Assembly (NCBI GenBank): GCA_028284155.1
Contig: JANQSF010000008.1
Location: 1 to 64,000, forward strand
Reading direction: 5' to 3'
Origin: Phycisphaeraceae bacterium
GTDB taxonomy: Bacteria > Planctomycetota > Phycisphaerae > Phycisphaerales > Phycisphaeraceae
DNA: 64,000 nt
Under the pieces are notes generated by a model. The model made no database searches. It had not been told where the DNA came from and worked only from the letters and a program-made list of their open reading frames with translations. Shown one piece after another: positions 33,797 through 42,906 of the stretch; within the stretch, counting starts at the first letter, position 1, and the number at the start of each line of letters is the position of its first letter. A program made the translations under genes and the position numbers.

Positions 33797-33812
33797 TGTT
33801 CCACGTGGAACA
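33797..33812. promoter_or_regulatory. parS site 6 (perfect)
   Basis: TGTTCCACGTGGAACA, a perfect copy 77 bases upstream of the parB start codon; ParB bound here could also repress its own gene. Confidence 0.9.
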
Positions 33813-33888
33813 TGTCTGCCAGCCGATGCTATTCTGTAGCAGCCTGGCCCGTTGGATGGGGCCAGTGTTCACAGGGAGGCCTGTTCTC

Positions 33889-34881
33889 ATGGCAGACAAG
33901 AAGCCCGCGAAGAAGCGTACCGCCCGGCTGGGCAAGGGACTGAGCAGCCTGATGGCTCAAAGTGCACCCGTCAACGTCTCGGCCAAGGGGCCGGCGACCC
34001 CCGTTGCCTCAGACCCCGCCAAAGCCGCCACTCCGCCCCAACAAGATCAACAGGCGGCCCAAGGGTTGACGCCTGTCCCCATTGAGGCGGTCATCCCGAA
34101 TCCGCATCAGCCACGTAAGCAATTTAATAATAATAGTTTACAGTCCTTGTGCGACTCCATCAAGCAGAACGGGTTGATGCAGCCGATCATCGTTCGGCCG
34201 AGTGCTTCGTCCGGGCAGGGCGGTGACGCGACGTACGAACTGGTGGCTGGCGAACGTCGGTGGCGGGCGGCGAAGTTGGCGGGAGTCACGCACGTGCCAG
34301 CCATCGTCCGCGACCTGGACGACGGGCAGTTGGCCGAGTGGGCGTTGATCGAGAACCTGCAGCGCGAAGACCTGAACCCGATCGAAAGGGCTGAGGCGTT
34401 CGCGCACCTGGCTGAGCAGTTCAAGCTCAGTCACGAACAGATCGCTGAACGCGTCGGCGTCAATCGGCCAACCATCAGCAACGCACTGCGCCTTCTCACA
34501 CTGCACGGCGATGTCCAACAGTTGATTAGAGATGGCCTGCTCTCGGCAGGGCAAGCCAAGGCGTTGGCCGGCATCGACTCAGCCGAAGCGCAGCGCGCGC
34601 TGGCCGTGCGCGTCGTTAAACAGGATTTGTCCGTGCGTCAGGTCGAAGCGGAGGTGCGCGCGTTATCGGACAACGGTGGCACGGGTTCGAGCAAGACCAA
34701 AAAGAAAGCCCGTCGTGCCGCGCACGTGGCTGACCTCGAAAAACAGATCACACAACACCTGGGCACGAAGGTGCGCATCACGCCGGGGCGTAAGAAGGGG
34801 ACGGGCACGCTCTCGATCGAGTTCTACTCGAATGAGCAGTTCGAGGGGTTGCTTGAGCAACTGGGTGTCAAGACGGAGTGA
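33889..34881 (+). CDS. parB: Chromosome-partitioning protein ParB
   Basis: A 330-residue ParB/Spo0J CTPase-clamp protein. After a Lys-rich start (MADKKPAKKRTARLGKGLSS) and a Pro/Gln-rich linker come the N-terminal domain PIEAVIPNPHQPRKQF, the CTP-binding box VAGERRWRAAKLAG and ENLQREDLNPIERAEAF, and the DNA-binding helix-turn-helix LSHEQIAERVGVNRPTISNA. The C-terminal dimer domain is RVRITPGRKKGTGTLSIEFY-like. It loads at parS and slides as a clamp to organise the origin region. The ATG at 33889 with GGGAGG upstream is chosen; the longer frame translates two parS sites. No parA or rsmG/mnmG genes are adjacent. Confidence 0.96.
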   Translation: MADKKPAKKRTARLGKGLSSLMAQSAPVNVSAKGPATPVASDPAKAATPPQQDQQAAQGLTPVPIEAVIPNPHQPRKQFNNNSLQSLCDSIKQNGLMQPIIVRPSASSGQGGDATYELVAGERRWRAAKLAGVTHVPAIVRDLDDGQLAEWALIENLQREDLNPIERAEAFAHLAEQFKLSHEQIAERVGVNRPTISNALRLLTLHGDVQQLIRDGLLSAGQAKALAGIDSAEAQRALAVRVVKQDLSVRQVEAEVRALSDNGGTGSSKTKKKARRAAHVADLEKQITQHLGTKVRITPGRKKGTGTLSIEFYSNEQFEGLLEQLGVKTE

Positions 34882-34896
34882 GAGCGTAAAGCGTTC

Positions 34897-34992
34897 GACC
34901 ACGGATGGGCACGGATCGCACGGATTCAAGCAAGCGAATCGATCTCGCCCCCTGTCCCTCCCCATCCGTGACCATCCGTGTCATCCGTGGTC
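34897..34992. repeat. CCACGGATG hairpin between convergent genes
   Basis: GACCACGGATGGGCACGGAT pairs with ATCCGTGTCATCCGTGGTC some 60 bases on. It sits between the ends of parB and leuS and could stop transcription from both sides. A related CGGATGACGCGGATCACACG word is at about 49961. Confidence 0.65.
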
Positions 34993-34997
34993 AAGAT

Positions 34998-37967
34998 TCA
35001 ATTCGCCACGATATTGACCAGCCGGCCCTTGACCACGATCACCTTGCGGACGGTCTTGCCATCGATCAACTCTTTGACCTTGTCGTCGGACAGGGCGGTT
35101 TCTTCAACGGCCTTGTCGTCCGCGTCGGCCGGGACGGTGATGCGGGTGCGGACCTTGCCCATGATCTGAACGGGCAGTTCGATCTCATCGTCCACGACCA
35201 GCGCGGGGTCGAAGGTCGGCCAAGGCTCGGCTGACAGTGAGGTGTCGTGGCCGAGCCTTTGCCACAATTCCTCAGCCATGTGGGGCGCCAGCGGGGCGAG
35301 CAGGAGGACCATCGGCTCCGCAACGCCCCGCGGCACGGTCGGCAGGGCGACCAGGGCGTTGTTGAGTTCGATCAGCTTGGCGATGGCGACGTTGAAGCTC
35401 ATCGCGTCCATCAGGCCGGTCACCGCGGCGATCGTTTTGTGGGTCAGGCGGGTCAAATCATCCGGGGGGTCGGTCGGGGGGTCGTTTGAAACCAGCAGGT
35501 CGCCGGTTTCGTCGTCCACGAAATTCCGCCAGAGCCGTTGCAGGAAGCGGTGGACGCCGACGATGTCTTCGGTCCGCCAGGGCTTGCTCTGGTCGAGCGG
35601 GCCGAGGTACATTTCGTAGAGACGGAGCGAATCGCACCCGAATTGGTCGCACATTTCATCGGGGTTGACGGCATTCTTGAGGCTCTTGCCCATCTTGCCG
35701 TACTCCCGTATGACGGGATTATCTTTATAGAAATAATCGGTCTTATACACCTTCTCAGCATTATGGCCAGTTTTTCGATTAACCTCCATACGCGTGATTT
35801 TGGCCTGCGCTCCGGGGCGTTCTTCCACCTGATCTGCCTCAACGTAAACGCCGCGTTCATCCGTAAATGCATAGGCTTGAATATACCCTTGATTAAAAAG
35901 CCTTCCAAACGGCTCAGGCGTTGAGACCTGTTTGAGGTCAAACAGAACTTTATGCCAGAATCGCGCATAGAGCAGGTGAAGCACGGCGTGTTCAGCTCCG
36001 CCGACATATAAATCAATTCCGCCGGTATGTGGCGTGCCGTCCTTCTTTGGGCTGACCATCCAATAGTGTTCGGCGTCGTCACTGACGAACCGGTCGTTGT
36101 TCTTGGGGTCGATGAATCGCAGGTAATACCAGCACGAGCCGGCCCACTGGGGCATGGTGTTCAGCTCGCGGGTGTAGGTGACGCCGTCGAGGGTCACGTG
36201 CTTCCAAGACTCGGACGCGCGGCTCAGCGGGGTCTGAACTTCGGCGTTTGGGTCGTCACTGGCGTGTGGCTTGAAATCGTCCATCGGCGGCAATTCGACG
36301 GGTAAGTCGTTGACATCGACCGCGCGGATGCTGCCGTCGGGCGCGTGCAGGATGGGGAACGGCTCGCCCCAGTATCGTTGTCGGCTGAACAACCAGTCGC
36401 GCAGCTTGTACTGCACAGCCGCCTTGCCCAGGTCTTTGCCTTCGAGCCAAACGGTGATGTGGGCCTTGGCTTCGTCGGTCGGCAGGCCGGTGAGGATGCG
36501 TTCGTCGTTTTCGGAGTTGATGCTGGTGGTTGCGCCGGTGAAGGCGGCGGGGAAGGAGGCGGGGTTGGATTCGTATTGGGTGCGTAAGGCGTCGGTGCCA
36601 AGGGACTGAAGTCCCTCAGCCGCTTGCGCTTGTTCGGTGAGCCAGTCGTGGGTGGGGGCGACGACGGGGCGGATGGGCAGGTCGAACTGCTTGGCGAATT
36701 CGAAGTCGCGGTCGTCGTGGGCCGGGACGGCCATGATCGCGCCCGTGCCGTAGCCCATCATGACGTAGTCGGCGATCCAGATCGGGATGCGTTCGTTGTT
36801 GACGGGGTTGATGGCGTGGGCGCCGGTGGCGACGCCGGTTTTCTCCTTGGCGTCGGCCATGCGGTCGACGTCGCTGCGTGCGGCGGCCTCGGCGCGGTAG
36901 CTATTGACAGCCGCGCGTTGCGCGTCGGTGGTGATCTCGTCGACGAGCGGGTGTTCGGGGGCGAGCACCATGTAGGTCGCGCCGAAGAGGGTGTCGGGTC
37001 GGGTGGTGTAGACCCTAATCAACTGCGCGTCCGGCGAGTCGACGGTGAAATCGACGTATGCGCCCTCGCTCTTGCCGATCCAGTTGCGTTGCATGAGCTT
37101 GATCGGCTCGGGCCAGGCGACCTGTTCGAGGTCGTCGATGAGGCGTTCCGCGTACGCGGTGATGCGCAGCATCCACTGCTTGAGCGGGCGTTTGACGACC
37201 GGGTGGTTGCCGCGTTCGGATCGGCCGTCGTTGGTGACCTCTTCGTTGGCCAGCACGGTGCCGAGCGCGGGGCACCAGTTGACGGGGACTTCGGCCAGGT
37301 ACGCCAAGCGTTTGGAGTCGAGAATGTCGCGTTGTTCTTCCGGGGGCAGCTCGTGCCATTTGAGCATGCCGATCGGGTCGCCTTCGATCGGGCCAAGGCC
37401 CTCGGCTGGGGGGTAGACGACATCGCCATCGGGGTGGACGTAGGCCTGCTCGTTTTTGAGCATGTTGACCAGCTCGTCGATCGGCCGAGCGGCGTTCTCG
37501 GCCGGGTCGAACCAACTGTGATAGAGCTGCAGGAAGATCCACTGCGTCCACTTGTAGTAATCGACGTCGGTGGTTGAGAGCGACCGGTCCCAGTCGTAGC
37601 TGAGGCCGAGCCGTTTGAGTTGGCCGACCATCGTGGCGACGTTTTTTTCGGTGGTGACGCGCGGGTGCACACCGTGCTCGACGGCGAACTGTTCGGCCGG
37701 CAGGCCGAACGCGTCGAAACCCATCGGGTGCAGGACGTTGAAGCCGCGCATGCGCTTGTAGCGTGCGACGATGTCGGTGGCGATGTAGCCGAGCGGATGG
37801 CCGACGTGCAGGCCGACGCCCGACGGGTAGGGGAACATGTCGAGCACGTAAAACTTGGGCTTGTCGGGGTCGAACGCGTCGTCGCCGGGGTTCGGCGTGC
37901 GGAACGTTTTGTGTTCAGCCCAGTGCTTCTGCCACTTGGCTTCGATGGCGGCGAAGTCGTATTTCAT
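34998..37967 (-). CDS. leuS: Leucyl-tRNA synthetase
   Basis: A 989-residue class I synthetase that charges tRNA-Leu. The HIGH motif is in FPYPSGVGLHVGHPLGY (near residue 45-60) and the KMSKS loop is KMGKS (near 755). The editing domain (about 240-440) includes the FTTxPDT-like YTTRPDTLFG and the inserted TTGATAT segment. The C-terminal anticodon domain ends KELIDGKTVRKVIVVKGRLV. The ATG at 37967 gives MKYDFAAIEAKWQ. Bases 35700-36010 (about residues 652-756) are near 48% GC by hand count, against over 60% in the flanking parts, so this part of the gene may be recombined. Confidence 0.96.
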   Translation of the reverse strand: MKYDFAAIEAKWQKHWAEHKTFRTPNPGDDAFDPDKPKFYVLDMFPYPSGVGLHVGHPLGYIATDIVARYKRMRGFNVLHPMGFDAFGLPAEQFAVEHGVHPRVTTEKNVATMVGQLKRLGLSYDWDRSLSTTDVDYYKWTQWIFLQLYHSWFDPAENAARPIDELVNMLKNEQAYVHPDGDVVYPPAEGLGPIEGDPIGMLKWHELPPEEQRDILDSKRLAYLAEVPVNWCPALGTVLANEEVTNDGRSERGNHPVVKRPLKQWMLRITAYAERLIDDLEQVAWPEPIKLMQRNWIGKSEGAYVDFTVDSPDAQLIRVYTTRPDTLFGATYMVLAPEHPLVDEITTDAQRAAVNSYRAEAAARSDVDRMADAKEKTGVATGAHAINPVNNERIPIWIADYVMMGYGTGAIMAVPAHDDRDFEFAKQFDLPIRPVVAPTHDWLTEQAQAAEGLQSLGTDALRTQYESNPASFPAAFTGATTSINSENDERILTGLPTDEAKAHITVWLEGKDLGKAAVQYKLRDWLFSRQRYWGEPFPILHAPDGSIRAVDVNDLPVELPPMDDFKPHASDDPNAEVQTPLSRASESWKHVTLDGVTYTRELNTMPQWAGSCWYYLRFIDPKNNDRFVSDDAEHYWMVSPKKDGTPHTGGIDLYVGGAEHAVLHLLYARFWHKVLFDLKQVSTPEPFGRLFNQGYIQAYAFTDERGVYVEADQVEERPGAQAKITRMEVNRKTGHNAEKVYKTDYFYKDNPVIREYGKMGKSLKNAVNPDEMCDQFGCDSLRLYEMYLGPLDQSKPWRTEDIVGVHRFLQRLWRNFVDDETGDLLVSNDPPTDPPDDLTRLTHKTIAAVTGLMDAMSFNVAIAKLIELNNALVALPTVPRGVAEPMVLLLAPLAPHMAEELWQRLGHDTSLSAEPWPTFDPALVVDDEIELPVQIMGKVRTRITVPADADDKAVEETALSDDKVKELIDGKTVRKVIVVKGRLVNIVAN

Positions 37968-38270
37968 GGGGGAAATATAGGGACAAGGGACGAGCGACGA
38001 GCCACAAGGGGCTGATGACCAAGGCGTTCTTTCGTTGAGGAGGAATTGAGTGGTTTTGGGGGTTTGATGAGTATCCCGCGTAAGGCCCCGGGGCGGACCA
38101 TTTGCGGGCTTTGGTTGATCGAATTGCTTAGCGCGGTTGTACCACCTTTTGCCACTTGTCGCACGGCCGCGCGAGCCCTCACCCGGCGGCGAGGCCGCCG
38201 ACCTCTCCCAGCGGGAGAGGTTGAGCGGAGTTTCCTTATGGCTCGTCGCTATTCGCTCGTCGCTGCCCAA

Positions 38271-38918
38271 TCAAAACGGTATCGCCACACCCAGATACAG
38301 CATCAGCCCGTCGTAGCCGGGGTTTTCGTTCTTGCCGGACTTGCGGGCATTCGAGATGTGGTGCCAGCGGACGCCGCCCATGAGTCGCAGGTCGTCGGCG
38401 ATGCGGTAGGTGCCGCCGACGCCGGCCTGCGGGGTGAAGTTCTGGTGCGTGCCGCCGTGCGGGAAGGCGCTTTCGAACCAGACCATGCCGACGCCGCCGT
38501 CGGCGTAGACCGACCAGTCGTCGCCTTTCCAGAAGTGCCAGCGGAGCAGCAGGTCGAAGCCGAACGCCGAGGTCGAGTCGCCGCCGCGCGGGTCGTCGAT
38601 GTCGTTGACGATGCCGCCGATGCCTTCGAGGTTGATGGAGAAGTCGTCCCAGATGTGGTAGCCGACGCCGACGTGCGCGAGGTAGAGGTCGCCGTCGTTG
38701 TGCAGCAGCGTGGCTGAGCCGTAAGCCTGGAACGTCCACGTGCCCTGTGCGAACGCTTTGCCCGACTGCACGGCCGCGGCTGAATCGGCCTCGGCGTTTT
38801 GGAGCGACAGGGTCGTGACGTACGACTCGGCCGCGGGCAGGGGCGTGGGCGTTTGCGCGGCGGCGGCGTGAGTCAGGGCGGTGACGACGAGCAGGGCGAG
38901 GATCGATTGAGACTTCAT
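38271..38918 (-). CDS. PagL-like lipid A 3-O-deacylase / acyloxyacyl hydrolase
   Basis: A 215-residue exported outer-membrane beta-barrel. A signal peptide (1-20, ILALLVVTALTHAAAAQ) precedes eight-strand barrel text (TWTFQAYGSATLLHNDG, LYLAHVGVGYHIWDDFSI, TSAFGFDLLLRWHFW). Near the end GGVRWHHISNARKSG matches the PagL catalytic H-x-S-N motif (His187, Ser189) with a Glu (E198) following, and the protein closes with LMLYLGVAIPF, ending in Phe as barrel proteins do. It would remove an acyl chain from lipid A, which implies an LPS-bearing outer membrane. The start at 38918 is chosen over a longer frame. Confidence 0.82.
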   Translation of the reverse strand: MKSQSILALLVVTALTHAAAAQTPTPLPAAESYVTTLSLQNAEADSAAAVQSGKAFAQGTWTFQAYGSATLLHNDGDLYLAHVGVGYHIWDDFSINLEGIGGIVNDIDDPRGGDSTSAFGFDLLLRWHFWKGDDWSVYADGGVGMVWFESAFPHGGTHQNFTPQAGVGGTYRIADDLRLMGGVRWHHISNARKSGKNENPGYDGLMLYLGVAIPF

Positions 38919-39159
38919 AAGTCGACTTCCCGATGCTGTTTGAATTGGGCCGGGCGAGGCGGGACAGTTTATCGAAAAGGGCGATTCTCGCCAGAGGGCT
39001 CGGCGAACCACCACGTCAGGCGGACTGATTCCACCGCTTTGACGTGGATTCTGGCCGATTTGTCGCGGAATCGGCCTGTTAGGGGTACGAATTCGGCCGC
39101 TAGACGCGGATACTGGATAGACGTCCTTCTTTTAAGGAAGGGCTGAACCGGAGCCCGCT

Positions 39160-39687
39160 GTGCCTGTGGCAGTGAACACCGAACAATTCGTGCAGTTGTT
39201 CGTGCGGCATGAGCAGCAGGTCTATCGATACATCTACGGGCTGCTGCCGAACGCGGCGGACGCGCAGGAAGTGATGCAGGAGACGGCCGTGGCGATCTGG
39301 CGTCGGTTTAGCGATTTCGATCCGAGCCAGTCGTTCCTGGCCTGGGCGTGTGGCTTCGCGCGGTATGAGGTGTTGAACCACTACCGCCGCCAGCGGCGTC
39401 GGCCGGCCCCGTTGCAAGACGACGTGCTGGAACAATTGGCCGGCGGGTTTGTCGATCGCATCGACGAGTTGAATCGTCGGCGTGCGGCGTTGGACGATTG
39501 CGTGGACAAGCTGCCGGACAAGGAGCGTCGTTTGATCGAGGTGCGGTACGGCGGGCAGCGCACGGTGCGGGAGATGGCGGCGTCGAACGGCGCGAGCGAG
39601 CACACGCTTTACAAAGCGCTGGAGCGCATCCGCCGGGCGTTGTTTGATTGTGTGACGCGCACTCTGGCGGCGGGGGAGGTGTTATGA
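39160..39687 (+). CDS. ECF-type RNA polymerase sigma factor
   Basis: A 175-residue sigma factor with region 2 (FVQLFVRHEQQVYRYIYGLL, ADAQEVMQETAVAIWRRFSDFD, SFLAWACGFARYEVLNHYRR) and region 4 (CVDKLPDKERRLIEVRYGGQ, then an HTH with ASEHTLYKALERIRRALF). It belongs to the planctomycete/verrucomicrobial type that pairs with FecR-like proteins. Its TGA overlaps the next ATG (ATGA), so it is co-translated with the FecR protein. The likely targets include genes downstream, as with other sigma/FecR systems, but no matching promoter was identified. Confidence 0.9.
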   Translation: MPVAVNTEQFVQLFVRHEQQVYRYIYGLLPNAADAQEVMQETAVAIWRRFSDFDPSQSFLAWACGFARYEVLNHYRRQRRRPAPLQDDVLEQLAGGFVDRIDELNRRRAALDDCVDKLPDKERRLIEVRYGGQRTVREMAASNGASEHTLYKALERIRRALFDCVTRTLAAGEVL

Positions 39688-41222
39688 CGCACGGACGCGA
39701 ACCATACCGCGAAGTCGAGAAGCTGTTGTCAGCCATGGTCGATCGCGACTTGTCGGCTGACGAGGCGGCGAGATTGAACGACCTGCTGCGCAACGATCCG
39801 GGGGCGCAGCGGTTTTATTGGCAATACGTCGGCCTGCACCTGGACATGAACCGTTCGGCGCCGACGATGACCGCGGGTCGACTGCCGGCTGAGCCGAAGG
39901 CCGGCGCGAACCGTGAACAGTTGACGGCGTTGAACACGCTGCACCTGATCGCCGAGTACGAGCGGCAGGTCGGTGTGACGATTCCGATCAACGGGTCACA
40001 TAAACAGGACGACCAGCGGCAACGCCAGCGGCGTCGTCGTCGCGCGTGGGGCAAGCTCGCGGCGATGCTGTTGATCGGCGTGAGTGTGACGTTGGCTGTG
40101 ATCGTAACGGTGATGGTTTGGCCGAGCGGCTCGTCGCCCGCGCCGACATTCGCCGTGTTGAGCGAGTCGCGCCAGGCGGTTTGGCTGAACGAAAAGGGGA
40201 CGGTCGTGTACCTGCGCGACGGGTCGAAGCTGCCGGCTGGGACGTTGCGCTTGGCTGACGGGATCGCGAAGGTCACGTTCGACCGTGGCGCGGTGGTTGT
40301 GCTCGACGCGCGGGAAGGCGGCGTCGAGTTCGAGGTGCGCGACGAGCGGCAGGGCGTCCTGACGCTGGGTCGCATGACGGCCCGTGTTGCCGAGCAACGC
40401 GCCAAGGGTTTCATCGTGCGGACGGCGAACTACCGCGTGGTCGATGTCGGCACGGAGTTCGGCCTCGTCGTCGATGAGATGGGCGAGGCGAGCGTGAAAG
40501 TGATCGAGGGCGTGGTCGAGGCGTCGCGCCTGGACGACGAGGGCCGCGTAATCTCGACGCAGCGATTGGGCATGGAAGAGGCGGCCCGTCTGCCGCGCGA
40601 CAGCGACCCGATCGTACTGGACGCGGTGGCGTTGGGCACGTTCGTGACGTCGAATGAATTCGACGAACGCGGCTCGGAACTGGCGCCGCCGGACGACGCG
40701 GGCGCGGGTCAGGCACGGGTCGCGTCGGATGTGAGCTACCACTTCCCAGCCGAGCACGCGCAGAATCAGCCGCACCCCAGCTACGGCGACGGCGCGCTGA
40801 GCAAGTTGCTCGACGGGTACATCGGTTCGACCGAATACAACGACCCCGCGTGGGTCGGTTGGCTCGACGGGCCGGACAAGGCGAACGTGTTCGGGCCAGA
40901 CAGCCGGCTCGTGCAGCCGCGCATCGAGTTCGACCTGGGCGAAGAGCGGGACGTGACGGGTGTGGAGATCGTTTACCTGATCCACCCCAGGGGCGCGGTC
41001 TACGCGCCGGACCGGGTGGAGATCACGCTGGCAAACGACGACCAGTTCAGCGATACGACGCGCACGTTGACCAGCCGGGACTTTGACGAAACGACGCGGC
41101 CGCGCATCGGGACGGCGACGATCCGTTTCCCCGCGACGCGGGCGCGGTTCGTCCGTCTGGATTTTTACAACGAGCGACAGTGGACCTTCCTGTGTGAGGT
41201 CCGCTTCCTGTCGGCCCAGTAG
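39684..41222 (+). CDS. FecR-domain membrane protein with discoidin-like C-terminus
   Basis: A 512-residue protein. The N-terminal 60 residues are a short cytoplasmic helical domain (EKLLSAMVDRDLSADEAARL) that may bind the sigma factor. A membrane helix lies at about 121-146 (LAAMLLIGVSVTLAVIVTV). A FecR domain follows (about 170-310; GTLRLADGIAKVTFDRGAVV, VVDVGTEFGLVVDEMGEASV), then a discoidin (F5/8 type C)-like domain in residues 350-512 (VTGVEIVYLIHPRGAVYAPD, RARFVRLDFYNERQW). The last part suggests carbohydrate or surface sensing. It is predicted to transmit a signal to the sigma factor encoded just before. Confidence 0.85.
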   Translation: MTHGREPYREVEKLLSAMVDRDLSADEAARLNDLLRNDPGAQRFYWQYVGLHLDMNRSAPTMTAGRLPAEPKAGANREQLTALNTLHLIAEYERQVGVTIPINGSHKQDDQRQRQRRRRRAWGKLAAMLLIGVSVTLAVIVTVMVWPSGSSPAPTFAVLSESRQAVWLNEKGTVVYLRDGSKLPAGTLRLADGIAKVTFDRGAVVVLDAREGGVEFEVRDERQGVLTLGRMTARVAEQRAKGFIVRTANYRVVDVGTEFGLVVDEMGEASVKVIEGVVEASRLDDEGRVISTQRLGMEEAARLPRDSDPIVLDAVALGTFVTSNEFDERGSELAPPDDAGAGQARVASDVSYHFPAEHAQNQPHPSYGDGALSKLLDGYIGSTEYNDPAWVGWLDGPDKANVFGPDSRLVQPRIEFDLGEERDVTGVEIVYLIHPRGAVYAPDRVEITLANDDQFSDTTRTLTSRDFDETTRPRIGTATIRFPATRARFVRLDFYNERQWTFLCEVRFLSAQ

Positions 41223-41317
41223 CCGACCTGCGGCATCAAGCGGATTGCGACCTGCCCGACCCGAGGCATTCGACGCGTACCGGAACGTGGACCAGCCCCC
41301 TCATCAGGAGAGACATA

Positions 41318-42781
41318 ATGACGACTCAACGACTCACTGGGCTTTGCGCATGGGCCATGGCATGCGCGGTGATGATTGCGGTGTCGCCAAACGCGGCGCT
41401 TGCGCTGCCGATTCCGTCAGGCCAGGTGACGTACAGCTACCCGGGCCAACAGCCGCGTGGGGATTTGAACCCCGTCTATGGCGACACGGGCGGCGGACAG
41501 CTTTCGGACGGCTTTTTCCCCGCGGACAGCTTCGCCAGCGGCAACTGGGTGGGGTACAACGACGACGTCATTCAAAGCGGTCAGCCGGAGCCGCGGATCG
41601 ATTTCGACCTCGGCGGGACGTACAACCTCAACTCGACGTCGATCACCTACGTCGCCGGCGGGTTGGCGGGGATCCTCGGCCCGGACTCGTTGGAGGTGCG
41701 GTACAGCACGAACGGCGGCGCGACCTACTCGGCCGCCCCGGACGCGACCTTTACCGGCTTCAACCAGAGCGACGACAACGCGTCACAATTCCCCGTGACC
41801 GATACGATTCCATTAGCGGGCGCTGGCGTGACCAACGTCCGCCTCGATTTCATTCAGGATCAGGACGCGGGCAACAACTTTTCAGAGTGGGTCTTTCTGG
41901 GTGAGGTCAACTTCGACGGCGCCGGCACGCCCAACCCGGGGCCGTCGCAGACTTACAAGGACGCCGTGCTCGCCGACAACCCGCTGCTTTACTGGTCGTT
42001 CGACGAGAATAGCGGCAACGCGCAGAGCTTGGTTAACCCCTCGGCCGCCAACGAGTTGGTGCCGCAGGGCTCAGCCGGTCGCGTGCAATCGCACATCACG
42101 CCGGGCGGGATCGACCTCGGCCGGGCCGCGTCGTTCAACGGGACAGACGGCACGCGGTTCTTCGCGGCCGACCTGTTCGGGCCGGGCGGCGGGCCGGGCG
42201 TGGGCTTCATCGGGACGCAGCTTTGGGCTGTCGAGTTCTGGTTCAAGACTGACTCGGCCGGCGCGCAGTACCTCAGCGAATCGACGGGCGTCGGCGGCAA
42301 CAACGACCCCGGCATCATCTACGGCTTCAACGCCGGCGGCCCCGACCAGCTCGAATTGTTCAAAGGCGATCGGTTCGGCCCGACGGGTGTGAGCCAGGAC
42401 GAGTGGCATCACGCGGTCATCGCCTTCTACGGCAACAGCGGCGGGTTCGCCGATAACCTGCGCGAGATCTACCTCGACGGCGTGCTTGTCGCCACCGATA
42501 CGATCACGGGGTTCTCGACGGGTCACTCGTTGGGTGCGTACGCCATCGGCGCGACGAGCGTGGCGGGCGGCGTCAACCCATTTAGCGGCATGATCGACGA
42601 GTGGGCGATCTATGAACTCGGCAACCTGCCCGACCTGGACGCCCGGCGGGCGCACGTCGCGGACATCGCCGCGCACTTCAACCTGCGTGAGGTGAACGTC
42701 GTGCCCGAGCCGGCCAGCGCGACGCTCGCGCTGCTTGGCGGTCTGGCGTTGCTGCGCCGTCGCAGGCGCGTAACGGCCTGA
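41318..42781 (+). CDS. Discoidin-like + LamG PEP-CTERM exported protein
   Basis: A 487-residue exported protein directly downstream of the FecR gene. Signal peptide 1-30. A discoidin-like domain (about 40-205) resembles the C-terminal domain of the FecR protein next to it, both containing an RIxFDLG core and VRLDFxxxx (RIDFDLGGTYNLNST; VRLDFIQDQDAG). A LamG domain follows (about 215-465; YWSFDENSGNAQSLVNPSA, WHHAVIAFYGN). The tail VPEPASATLALLGGLALLRR plus Arg run is a PEP-CTERM signal. It is a likely regulon member and ligand-type partner of the sensing protein. Confidence 0.9.
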   Translation: MTTQRLTGLCAWAMACAVMIAVSPNAALALPIPSGQVTYSYPGQQPRGDLNPVYGDTGGGQLSDGFFPADSFASGNWVGYNDDVIQSGQPEPRIDFDLGGTYNLNSTSITYVAGGLAGILGPDSLEVRYSTNGGATYSAAPDATFTGFNQSDDNASQFPVTDTIPLAGAGVTNVRLDFIQDQDAGNNFSEWVFLGEVNFDGAGTPNPGPSQTYKDAVLADNPLLYWSFDENSGNAQSLVNPSAANELVPQGSAGRVQSHITPGGIDLGRAASFNGTDGTRFFAADLFGPGGGPGVGFIGTQLWAVEFWFKTDSAGAQYLSESTGVGGNNDPGIIYGFNAGGPDQLELFKGDRFGPTGVSQDEWHHAVIAFYGNSGGFADNLREIYLDGVLVATDTITGFSTGHSLGAYAIGATSVAGGVNPFSGMIDEWAIYELGNLPDLDARRAHVADIAAHFNLREVNVVPEPASATLALLGGLALLRRRRRVTA

Positions 42782-42794
42782 AGCAAGAAACTCC

Positions 42795-42827
42795 GCGTCG
42801 GCCCGGTTAGCGCCGGGCCGACGCTTT
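42795..42827 (+). terminator. Intrinsic terminator
   Basis: A 12-base perfect stem, GCGTCGGCCCGG then TTAGCG then CCGGGCCGACGC, followed by TTTG. It closes the sigma/FecR/PEP-CTERM transcript. Confidence 0.85.
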
Positions 42828-42906
42828 GACATCTAGGAATGAGCCAGCCTTGAAAATGACACCGTTGCGGTGTCGTGGCGCGATCGGTTTATCGGAAACG
42901 TCAGCG

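Larger units (their letters stand above)
32589..33888. other. Centromere-like region with six parS sites
   Basis: 1.3 kb without a convincing gene, holding six TGTTCCACGTGGAACA-type palindromes at 156-268 base spacing, upstream of parB. Short frames across it always translate the palindrome in passing and are not credible proteins. No parA is present. Confidence 0.8.
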
